From an uncultured Acidimicrobiales bacterium (GTDB lineage Bacteria; Actinomycetota; Acidimicrobiia; Acidimicrobiales; SHLQ01): 32,217 nucleotides of DNA. The first letter of the stretch is position 1, and each line of letters begins with the position of its first letter. The stretch covers positions 1-32,217 of the forward strand of contig CALBVR010000010.1 of the NCBI GenBank assembly GCA_937969565.1, written 5' to 3'. The translations under genes and the position numbers were made by a program. Below the pieces are notes generated by a model. It did not search any database and was not told where the DNA came from. It saw nothing but the letters and a program-made list of their open reading frames with translations. This document shows positions 15,369-23,812 of the stretch, in pieces.

Positions 15369-17357
15369 GTGCCTGAGGTCGACCCCGAGCAGATTCTGGC
15401 CGGCCTGAACGCCGAGCAGTACGAGGCGGTCACGGTCGACGCGCCTGCGGTCGTGATCCGAGCCGGCGCCGGATCCGGCAAGACGCGGGTGCTGACCCGC
15501 CGCATCGCCTACGGGGCGGCCACGGATCGCCTCGACCCCCGGCGTGCGCTCGCGCTGACGTTCACGAGAAAGGCGGCCGGCGAGCTCAATCAACGCTTGA
15601 GACAGCTGGGCCTTCGCCAGTCTGCGGCTGCCGGCACATTCCACTCGATCGCGCTGGCGCAGCTACGCCAGCGCTGGGAGGAACAGGGGCGCAAGCCGCC
15701 AACGCTGCTGGAACGGAAATACTCGTTCATCACGAAGATGCTCCCCGGCACGCACGATCGCACCACTCCCCTCGACGTGATTTCCGAGATCGAATGGGCC
15801 AAGGCTCGGCGCATCACGCCGGACAAGTACCAGGTGACCGCCACCCGGGCGGGCCGGACCCCGCCGCTCGATCCGGCGACCATCGCCGAGTTGTACGACC
15901 GGTACGAGCAGACGAAGACACAGCGCCATCTGATCGACTTCGACGACATCCTCATTCAGTGCGGTCGTCACCTCCAGCGCGACAGCGGCGCCGCGTCGGC
16001 GTTCCGGTGGAAGTTTCGCCACGTCTTCGTCGACGAGTTCCAGGACGTGAACCCGCTGCAGTTTGCGTTGTTGAAGGTGTTCACCGGCAGCGAGCCTGAC
16101 CTGTGCGCCGTCGGCGACAGCCGTCAGGCGATCTATGCGTGGAACGGGGCGGACTCGGGATTCCTCGACAACTTCGAGGAGCACTTCCCCAACGCTGTCT
16201 CGGTGGCGTTGCAGCAGAACTATCGGTCCTCGCCGGAGATCCTCGCTGCGGCGAGCGCCATGCTGCCCGATCATGGAAGTCTGGTCCCCACGCAGGCCAG
16301 CGGCGACGCACCCTCGATCACTGCACACGCGACGGATCAGGCCGAGGCGGAAGCGATCGCGAGATCGCTTCGGTTGACGCAGTCCTCTCGCCGCAAGTGG
16401 GCGGACATGGCCGTTCTCGTGCGAACCAACGCTCAGGTCGTACTGCTCTCCGATGTGTTGGGGCGCTACGACGTCCCGGTCAACGCTCGGACGGGTACCC
16501 GGCTGTTGGAGCGGCCCGAGGTGCAGGATGCGCTCGATCGGATGCGGCCCGAGAGCCAGCGGCTCGGCCCGGCGCTCGATGACCTGTCGCTGCAGCTCGG
16601 CGAACAGGAGGATCCCGAGTCTCCCACCGACCTCGACCGACGCTCCGTGCTCGAAGCGTTCGTCCGCAGCGGTCGGGACCATCTGGCTGTCGATCCGAAC
16701 GCCACGGTCGAGTCGTTCCTGATCGCGCTGAAGGCGGGCAACGCCGACGGCGGCGGGCATCGGCGGAACGCGGTGGACGTCACCACGTTCCACGCGGCGA
16801 AGGGCCTCGAGTGGGACATCGTCCACATCGCCGGACTCGAACGTGGTCTGGCGCCGATTGCACACGCCACGTCGGCGGACGGTGTGGCCGAAGAGCACCG
16901 ACTCATGTACGTCGCGCTGACCCGCGCCCGGCGAAGCCTCCACCTGCATTGGGCGGCGGAGCGTTCGTTCGGTGATCGTGTATCGAGTCGGAGTCCATCG
17001 CCGTTCCTCGACGACATTGCCGCCGCCACGCCCACCCGATCCACGTCCGAACGACTCACGGAAGCGACCCGTCAGGTCCGCAGCGCCCGAACGTCGCTTC
17101 GACCCGATGGCGGCCGCCCTGCACCATCCGAACCCGCCCACGAGCCGACCGCCCAACGCCTGCGTGAGTGGCGATCGTCGGTGGCGCGGGCCAACGGTGT
17201 CCCCGCCCACGTCGTCCTGCACGACGACGTGGTGCACGCGCTCGCTCAGCTCCGTCCGACGACGAAGGATGCGCTGGCCGAGGTCAACGGACTCGGCCCG
17301 ATCAAGGTCGCGCAGTACGGCGACGATCTGTTGCGGTTGATCGCCGAACCGGTCTGA
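15369..17357 (+). CDS. UvrD/PcrA-family superfamily I helicase with C-terminal HRDC-like domain (UvrD2-like)
   Basis: GAGSGKTRVL Walker A, DEFQDVNPLQ Walker B, QNYRSSPEIL, VTTFHAAKGLEWDIVHIAGLE, LMYVALTRARRSLHL; HRDC-like LREWRSSVARANGVPAHVVLHDDVVHALAQLRPTTKDALAEVNGLGPIKVAQYGDDLLRLI. Confidence 0.92.
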   Translation: MPEVDPEQILAGLNAEQYEAVTVDAPAVVIRAGAGSGKTRVLTRRIAYGAATDRLDPRRALALTFTRKAAGELNQRLRQLGLRQSAAAGTFHSIALAQLRQRWEEQGRKPPTLLERKYSFITKMLPGTHDRTTPLDVISEIEWAKARRITPDKYQVTATRAGRTPPLDPATIAELYDRYEQTKTQRHLIDFDDILIQCGRHLQRDSGAASAFRWKFRHVFVDEFQDVNPLQFALLKVFTGSEPDLCAVGDSRQAIYAWNGADSGFLDNFEEHFPNAVSVALQQNYRSSPEILAAASAMLPDHGSLVPTQASGDAPSITAHATDQAEAEAIARSLRLTQSSRRKWADMAVLVRTNAQVVLLSDVLGRYDVPVNARTGTRLLERPEVQDALDRMRPESQRLGPALDDLSLQLGEQEDPESPTDLDRRSVLEAFVRSGRDHLAVDPNATVESFLIALKAGNADGGGHRRNAVDVTTFHAAKGLEWDIVHIAGLERGLAPIAHATSADGVAEEHRLMYVALTRARRSLHLHWAAERSFGDRVSSRSPSPFLDDIAAATPTRSTSERLTEATRQVRSARTSLRPDGGRPAPSEPAHEPTAQRLREWRSSVARANGVPAHVVLHDDVVHALAQLRPTTKDALAEVNGLGPIKVAQYGDDLLRLIAEPV

Positions 17358-17363
17358 GCCGGC

Positions 17364-20300
17364 TCAGCTCTCCGGCAGCACGCTCTCGAGCAGCAACTGC
17401 TGTTCCTGGGCATGGATGCGGGCGGAACCGCACGAGGGCGACCCGGATTCTGGACGGGAGTGACGCTGAATCAGGTGGGTTGTGCCGTGGTTCTCGTACA
17501 GGCGGCCCTTCACGAAGTTCCAGGCGCCCATGTTCTCCGGCTCTTCCTGGAGCCAGATGATGCGCTTGGCGTTCGGATGGGCGGCAACCACCTCGGCCAC
17601 CTGTTCCTTCGGCCACGGGTAGAGCTGTTCCACCCGCGTGATGAGCGCGGGCGAGGCGATCTCGTCCCGTCGGGCAATGGCGTCGAGTGCGACCTTGCCC
17701 GTGGCGAAGATGAGGTCGGTGACCTGATCGGCGGCGGGCGGGTTCGGATCTTCGAGCGTCTCGTGGAAACGACCGTTCACGAGCGAGTCCACCGGCGAGA
17801 TGGACGACTTGGCCCGCAGCAACGACTTCGGGGTGAACACGACCAGCGGCTTCAGGACGTCGTGCTTCATCTGCCGGCGAAGCAGGTGGAAGAACTGCGA
17901 CGCGGTGGTGGCGTTGGCGATCTGGACGTTGTCTTCTGCACACGAGAGAAGGAACCGTTCGACACGGGCCGAGGAGTGCTCGGGTCCCTGGCCCTCGTAG
18001 CCGTGCGGAAGCAGCAGCACCAGACCGGAGCGCTGGTTCCATTTGTCTTCGGCGGCCATGATGAACTGATCGATCACGATCTGGGCGCCGTTGACGAAGT
18101 CGCCGAACTGGGCTTCCCACATGGTGAGGACTTCGGGGCGTTCGACCGAGTAGCCGTACTCGAAGCCGAGGGCGGCGTATTCGGAGAGCAGCGAATCGTA
18201 GGCCCAGAAGTTGGACGGCCGGTCCGAGGCCACCGTGTCGAGCGGAACGACCTCGTCGCCGTTCTCGTAGTCGAACAGGGTCGAATGCCGATGCGAGAAG
18301 GTGCCGCGGCGGCTGTCCTGCCCGGCGAGGCGAACGCTGACCCCCTCGTGCAACAACGTGGCGAACGCAAGCGATTCACCGAGGGCCCAGTCGACTTCGC
18401 CGCCCTCGTACATCTTGTCCCGGCTCGCGAACTGGCGATCGAGCTTCGGGTGGATGGTGAAGCCGTCGGGCCGGTGTGAGAGCTTCTGGTAGATCTCGTC
18501 GAGCACCGGCTTCGCGACACCCGTTTCGACGGCGGGCAACACGCCGACTGGCTCGGGCGGGAGCGCCGCCTTGAGGTCCGGGTCGGGGGCATCGGAGCGG
18601 GTGGAGTCGAGCGCCACCTGCAGGCGGCTGCGGAAGTCGTCGAGCGCCTGCTCGGCCTCCTCGACGGTGAGATCGCCCCGCTTGATGAGCGCTTCGGTGT
18701 ACAGCTTGCGGACCGAGCGACGTCCTTCGATGGCGCGATACATGAGTGGCTGGGTGTAGCTCGGATCGTCGCCCTCGTTGTGACCATGACGGCGATAGCC
18801 GATGAGGTCGATGACGACGTCCTTGTTGAACTGCTGGCGATACTCGAACGCCAGCTCGGCGACCCGGACGCAGGCCTCGGGGTCGTCGGCGTTGACGTGG
18901 AAGATCGGCGCCTGCACCAGCTTGGCGACGTCGGTCGAGTACTCGCTCGAGCGGGCGGCATGCGGGGCCGTGGTGAAACCGAGCTGGTTGTTGATGATCA
19001 GGTGGATCGTGCCACCGACCTTGTAGCCGCGGATCTGGGACAGGTTGAGGGTCTCGGTGACGACGCCCTGACCCGCGAAGGCGGCGTCGCCGTGGATGAG
19101 CACCGGGAGGACGGGGAACTTGCGCTGCTCATCCCGTTCGATCTGGTCCATCTTCGCCCGGGCCATGCCGAGCACGACCGGGTCGACGGCTTCGAGATGC
19201 GATGGGTTCGCAGCCAGCTCGACGTTGATGCTGTTGCCTGACTGAGAGGTGAACGTGCCGTTCTGCCCGAGGTGGTACTTCACGTCGCCGGAGCCCTGGA
19301 CGGAATCGGGGGTGATCGCACCCTCGAACTCCTCGAACAGCTGGTTGTATGCCTTGCCAACGATGTTGACCAGCACGTTGAGGCGGCCGCGGTGGGCCAT
19401 GCCGATGACCACGTCGGCCATGTTGTTGTCGGCCGCCTTGGACAGGACCATGTCCAACACGGGGATGGTGCTCTCGGCGCCTTCGATGCCGAACCGCTTC
19501 TGCCCGATGGACTTGGTGCCGAGGAACTTCTCGAGTGCCTCCGCAGCATTCAGGCGGGCGAGGATGTGCCGCTGAGATTCGCTGTCGAGGGTGACCGGGT
19601 GGCCCTCGACGTTCGCCTGGATCCACCGCTTCTCTTCGGGATCGGCGATGTGCATGTACTCAACGCCGGTGGTCCGGGCGTAGGCGTCGCGCACGGTGCC
19701 GAGAATGTCGGAGAGCTTCATTCGGCTGCGACCGGCCGCGGCCTTGGGCCCGAGGAGTCCCTCCACCATGAACTCGCGCTCGAGGTCCCAGATGGTGAGG
19801 CCGTAGCTCGCGGGGTCGAGCTCTGGATGCATCCCGCGTTCCATCAGACCGAGCGGATCGAGGTTGGCGATCAGGTGGCCGCGGACCCGGTAGGCGTTGA
19901 TGAGGCTGGTGACCTTGACCTGACGGTCGACGGCCGCTTCGGCGTTGTCGACCGGATTGACGTCGCGGCGCCACCGCACCGCCTCGTAGGGAACGCCGAG
20001 CGAGCCGAGGACACCCTCGTAGAAGCCGTCCTCCCCCATCAGCAGTTGCTGGACCTTCTGCAGGAACAGGCCGCTCTCGGCGCCCTGGATGATCCGGTGG
20101 TCGTAGGTCGAAGTGATCGTGACGACCTTCGACACGCCGATTTCTGCGAGCTTGGCCGGGTCGGCGGCGGCGAAGGCGGTCGGGTAAGCGATGCTGCCGA
20201 GACCGATGATTGCTCCCTGGCCCGGCATGAGGCGAGGCACGGACTGGACCGTGCCGATGCCACCGGGGTTCGTGAGGCTCACGGTGATGCCCGAGTAGTC

Positions 20301-21008
20301 GTCGAGCGTGAGCTTGCCGTTGCGGGCACGACGGATCAGATCGTCGTAGACGTCAACGAAGCCGGCGAAGTCGAGCGTGTTGGCGTCCTTGATCACGGGC
20401 ACGACGAGCGAGCGGGTGCCGTCATCCTTCGGGATGTCGATGGCGATGCCGAGGCCGACGCTCTCGCGTCGCATCACGTGCGGCTTGCCGTCGTCATCTT
20501 CGATGAAGCCGTTGTTCATTGCCGGCACGGCGTCGGCGACAGCGCGGACGACGGCGTAGCCGATCAGGTGCGTGAAGCTGATCTTCCCGCCCCGGGTGCG
20601 GCCGAGGTGACCGTTGATGATCTTGCGGTTCACTTCGAGCAGACGGGCGGGGACATCGCGGAAGCTCGTGGCCGTCGGAACGTCCAGGCTCTTCTCCATG
20701 TTCTGCACAATCCGCGCGGCCACACCGCGCAGCGGCTCGGCATCGGCGGGGAGCTTCGACGCCGGTGCGGCCGAGCCGTTCGATGACGGCGCATCGCCAT
20801 TCTTGGCTGCGGGAGGCGCGGGCGGAGTCGGCGGCGCCGCCGTCGGAGCGGGCGCGACAGGACTCGGGTTGGCACCGCTCCCCGGGCGATAGTCGCTGAA
20901 GAATTCCCGCCAGCTCTCCGACACGCTGGCCGGGTTGCTCAGATAGTCACGGTACATCTCGTCCACGAGCCAGGAATTTGCTCCGAGCTGTGCTTCGGCG
21001 TTCTGCAT
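17364..21008 (-). CDS. kgd: Multifunctional 2-oxoglutarate metabolism enzyme (2-oxoglutarate dehydrogenase E1 fused to acyltransferase domain)
   Basis: N-terminal ANSWLVDEMYRDYLSNPASVSESWREFFSDY, E2-like acyltransferase segment, E1 segment (MAHRGRLNVLVNIVGKAY, YRRHGHNEGDDPSYTQPLMY, GYEGQGPEHSSARVERFL). ATG 21008 (alternative 21017). Confidence 0.95.
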   Translation of the reverse strand: MQNAEAQLGANSWLVDEMYRDYLSNPASVSESWREFFSDYRPGSGANPSPVAPAPTAAPPTPPAPPAAKNGDAPSSNGSAAPASKLPADAEPLRGVAARIVQNMEKSLDVPTATSFRDVPARLLEVNRKIINGHLGRTRGGKISFTHLIGYAVVRAVADAVPAMNNGFIEDDDGKPHVMRRESVGLGIAIDIPKDDGTRSLVVPVIKDANTLDFAGFVDVYDDLIRRARNGKLTLDDYSGITVSLTNPGGIGTVQSVPRLMPGQGAIIGLGSIAYPTAFAAADPAKLAEIGVSKVVTITSTYDHRIIQGAESGLFLQKVQQLLMGEDGFYEGVLGSLGVPYEAVRWRRDVNPVDNAEAAVDRQVKVTSLINAYRVRGHLIANLDPLGLMERGMHPELDPASYGLTIWDLEREFMVEGLLGPKAAAGRSRMKLSDILGTVRDAYARTTGVEYMHIADPEEKRWIQANVEGHPVTLDSESQRHILARLNAAEALEKFLGTKSIGQKRFGIEGAESTIPVLDMVLSKAADNNMADVVIGMAHRGRLNVLVNIVGKAYNQLFEEFEGAITPDSVQGSGDVKYHLGQNGTFTSQSGNSINVELAANPSHLEAVDPVVLGMARAKMDQIERDEQRKFPVLPVLIHGDAAFAGQGVVTETLNLSQIRGYKVGGTIHLIINNQLGFTTAPHAARSSEYSTDVAKLVQAPIFHVNADDPEACVRVAELAFEYRQQFNKDVVIDLIGYRRHGHNEGDDPSYTQPLMYRAIEGRRSVRKLYTEALIKRGDLTVEEAEQALDDFRSRLQVALDSTRSDAPDPDLKAALPPEPVGVLPAVETGVAKPVLDEIYQKLSHRPDGFTIHPKLDRQFASRDKMYEGGEVDWALGESLAFATLLHEGVSVRLAGQDSRRGTFSHRHSTLFDYENGDEVVPLDTVASDRPSNFWAYDSLLSEYAALGFEYGYSVERPEVLTMWEAQFGDFVNGAQIVIDQFIMAAEDKWNQRSGLVLLLPHGYEGQGPEHSSARVERFLLSCAEDNVQIANATTASQFFHLLRRQMKHDVLKPLVVFTPKSLLRAKSSISPVDSLVNGRFHETLEDPNPPAADQVTDLIFATGKVALDAIARRDEIASPALITRVEQLYPWPKEQVAEVVAAHPNAKRIIWLQEEPENMGAWNFVKGRLYENHGTTHLIQRHSRPESGSPSCGSARIHAQEQQLLLESVLPES

Positions 21009-21119
21009 GGAAACCACTCCTTGAGACTAGGTGCCCATCGGAGCCACCGGGTGGCCCTTTACCGGATGTTGATGTCAAGGCTGCGACGAAATCCCCGTCG
21101 CCGATAGGGTCGGGTCGCT

Positions 21120-21893
21120 ATGCGAATCGTCACCTGGAACGTCAACTCCCTCAATGCCCGTATGGAACGGGTCACCGAGTGGCTCCCGCAACTGCAGCCG
21201 GATGTGCTGTGCATGCAGGAAACCAAGATGGGCAACGAGGACTTTCCCCATGCGGTGTTCAACGATCTCGGCTACGAAACCGCTCACCACGGTCAGGGCC
21301 AGTGGAACGGCGTGGCGATTCTTTCCCGCGTCGGGTTGGACGACGTGCACATGGATTTCGGCGACGGCGGCGAGCCCGACCGGGACGCTCGCATCATCTG
21401 GGCGACCTGTGGCGGCGTGCGTGTCGCCAGCTGCTACGTGCCCAACGGCCGTTCACTCAATGACGAGCACTACACGTACAAGCTCGCCTGGCTCGATCGG
21501 CTCCGCTCCGATCTGGAGACGAACGCCGCCCCGGGCGACGACATCTGCGTCGTCGGCGACTTCAACATCGCGCCGGACGAACGCGACGTGTACGACGAGG
21601 CTTCGCTCGTGGGCGCGACCCACGTCTCGGACGCTGAGCGGCAGAAGTTGCAGGACCTCGCCGATTGGGGCCTGACCGACGTGTTCCGAGACCACCACGA
21701 CGAGGCCGGCCTCTACTCGTGGTGGGACTACCGGGATGGCAACTTCCACAAGCGTCGTGGCCTGCGGATCGACCTGTTGCTGGCGAGCGAATCCGTTCGA
21801 ACGGCGACGACCCGGGTGTTCGTCGACCGCAACGCCCGCAAGGGCAAGTCTCCGAGCGACCATGCGCCCGTGATCGCCGACATCGATCGGTAA
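21120..21893 (+). CDS. xthA: Exodeoxyribonuclease III (AP endonuclease)
   Basis: MRIVTWNVNSLNARMERVTEWL...LCMQETKM...YVPNGRSL...VVGDFNIAPDERDVYD...GLRIDLLLAS...SDHAPVIADI. Confidence 0.93.
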   Translation: MRIVTWNVNSLNARMERVTEWLPQLQPDVLCMQETKMGNEDFPHAVFNDLGYETAHHGQGQWNGVAILSRVGLDDVHMDFGDGGEPDRDARIIWATCGGVRVASCYVPNGRSLNDEHYTYKLAWLDRLRSDLETNAAPGDDICVVGDFNIAPDERDVYDEASLVGATHVSDAERQKLQDLADWGLTDVFRDHHDEAGLYSWWDYRDGNFHKRRGLRIDLLLASESVRTATTRVFVDRNARKGKSPSDHAPVIADIDR

Positions 21894-21951
21894 CGGTTGT
21901 CCGGCAGGGCGGTTCGCTAGACTTCGGTCTCGCCTGACCTCAGGGGTACGT

Positions 21952-23715
21952 GTGATTCCAGTCCTTGCGTCGGAGAGCCAGCTCCCGCTCACCATCGCCA
22001 TCATCCTGACACTCGGTGTCGGCGGCCAGTGGTTGGCCAACCGCCTCCGAATCCCTGGCGTGTTGCTGTTGCTGACGAGCGGCATCCTCGTCGGCCCGGT
22101 GTTCGACATCATCCACCCGGAGGAAGAGTTCGGAGCGGACGTTCTCTTTCCCGTCGTGTCGCTGGCCGTCGGGCTGCTCCTCTACGAGGGCGGGCTCGGG
22201 CTGAAGATCGACCGTCTCACCGACGGACGGTCGGTGATTCTGCGGCTGGTCACCGTGGGTGCGTTCGTCACCTGGCTGATCGGCTGGGGCACGGCGCAAC
22301 TCCTCTTCGACGTGTCAACGTCCGGCGCCGCCCTGATCGGTGCGGTACTCGTCGTGTCCGGCCCGACCGTGGTCATTCCCCTGCTGCATCTCAGCCGCCC
22401 GAGGGAACCGACCGGTTCGATTCTGCGCTGGGAAGGCATCGTGATCGACCCCGTCGGCGCAACGCTTGCCATCGTCGTCCTCGACGCCACGCTCAACGAT
22501 TCCGATCCGGCCGAGGCGGCACTGCAGATCGGCATCACGCTCGGAGCGGGCGCTCTGGCCGGTGCGATCGTGGCCGGACTGGCGCTCGTTGCGTTGCATC
22601 GCCACTGGATCCCCGACCATCTCCTCAACCCGGCGATGCTCGCCGCGGCCATCGTGGCCTTCGCTTCGGCGAACCTGATCGCTGCCGAGGCGGGCCTGAT
22701 GGCGACCACGATGCTCGGCCTGGTGCTCGCGAACCAGCACCTGGTCCCCAACCAGGAACTCACCGCCTTCAGCGAAGACGTCGGCTACCTGATCCTCGGA
22801 ACCCTCTTCATCGTTCTGGGCGCGCTCGTCGATCTCGACGAGCTCATTGCCGTGATGCCGGAGGCGCTGATCCTCATCGCCGTTCTGGTGCTCATCGCCC
22901 GACCCTTTGCCGTCTGGATCTCCACGATCGGTTCGGGGCTCGCTCGCAACGACCGGCAGTTCCTCGCGTGGATGGCGCCGCGCGGAATCGTCGCAGCATC
23001 AGTGGCCACCGTCTTCTCACGGTCGCTCACCGAAGCCGGCCAGGAACTTCCCGAACTCGTGCCGATCGTGTTCGCCACGGTGATCGTCACGGTCGCCCTC
23101 TACGGCCTGACAGCGACGCCGGTCGCCCGCAAGACGCGGGTCGCGAAGACCGAACCGAACGGCATCGCCATCGTCAGCAATCGACGGTTCGCCGTGGATC
23201 TGGCCGACCAGCTGGCAAGCGCTGAAGTACCCGTGCTGGTGGTTTCGACGTCGACGGAGGTGCAGCGGGCCGCGTTCTCTCGTGGTCTTCTCGCCTACGA
23301 CCGACCCATCGACAGCCACGATCTGGACCTCACACTCGACGGGGTCGGCATCAAGAAGGCGATCCTGCTCACCGACGATGAGAACTTCGCCAGCCACGCT
23401 GCCCACCATCTGACCGAGCACCTCGGTCGGGCGAACCTCTATCAGGTCCAGCCGGACGAGGACGACGACGACTTCGAGATGCGTGGTCGCCGCGCCTTTG
23501 GCGAGCTTGCGTTCCGTCAGCTCACCACGTTGGCCCGGGGTGGCGGCTTCGTCACGGCGGCCGTCGATGAGCTCCCAGAGGGTGCGGTGCCGCTGTTCCG
23601 GCTCCCCGGTGATCACACCGCGCTGATGATCGACGGCGCTGCTCCGAGCGATGGCAACGTGATTGCCGCGATTCGCGAGCCCGTGGTCGATCGACGCTCG
23701 CAACCAGCGGACTGA
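21952..23715 (+). CDS. CPA1-type Na+/H+ (cation:proton) antiporter with C-terminal RCK-like region
   Basis: About 12 hydrophobic segments, ...VVSGPTVVIPLLHLSRPREPTGSILRWEGIVIDPVGATLAIV...; cytoplasmic Rossmann-like tail GIAIVSNRRFAVDLADQLASAEVPVLVVSTS. GTG start. Confidence 0.88.
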   Translation: MIPVLASESQLPLTIAIILTLGVGGQWLANRLRIPGVLLLLTSGILVGPVFDIIHPEEEFGADVLFPVVSLAVGLLLYEGGLGLKIDRLTDGRSVILRLVTVGAFVTWLIGWGTAQLLFDVSTSGAALIGAVLVVSGPTVVIPLLHLSRPREPTGSILRWEGIVIDPVGATLAIVVLDATLNDSDPAEAALQIGITLGAGALAGAIVAGLALVALHRHWIPDHLLNPAMLAAAIVAFASANLIAAEAGLMATTMLGLVLANQHLVPNQELTAFSEDVGYLILGTLFIVLGALVDLDELIAVMPEALILIAVLVLIARPFAVWISTIGSGLARNDRQFLAWMAPRGIVAASVATVFSRSLTEAGQELPELVPIVFATVIVTVALYGLTATPVARKTRVAKTEPNGIAIVSNRRFAVDLADQLASAEVPVLVVSTSTEVQRAAFSRGLLAYDRPIDSHDLDLTLDGVGIKKAILLTDDENFASHAAHHLTEHLGRANLYQVQPDEDDDDFEMRGRRAFGELAFRQLTTLARGGGFVTAAVDELPEGAVPLFRLPGDHTALMIDGAAPSDGNVIAAIREPVVDRRSQPAD

Positions 23716-23776
23716 TCAGCCGGGCAAATCTGCCCGAATCTCGCACCGGGTGGACAAGCAGTCCCGACCGCGGAAG

Positions 23777-23797
23777 ACTGCCCGTCGGGGCGGCAGT
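23777..23797 (+). promoter_or_regulatory. Small hairpin just upstream of the SD of the surface-protein gene
   Basis: ACTGCC (23777-23782) / GGCAGT (23792-23797), 9-nt spacer; SD-like GAAAGGG follows directly. Confidence 0.35.
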
Positions 23798-23812
23798 GAA
23801 AGGGCATTCCCA

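Noticed and set aside
19272-20786. 504-aa plus-strand ORF
   Set aside because: Antisense shadow of kgd; no domain signature.
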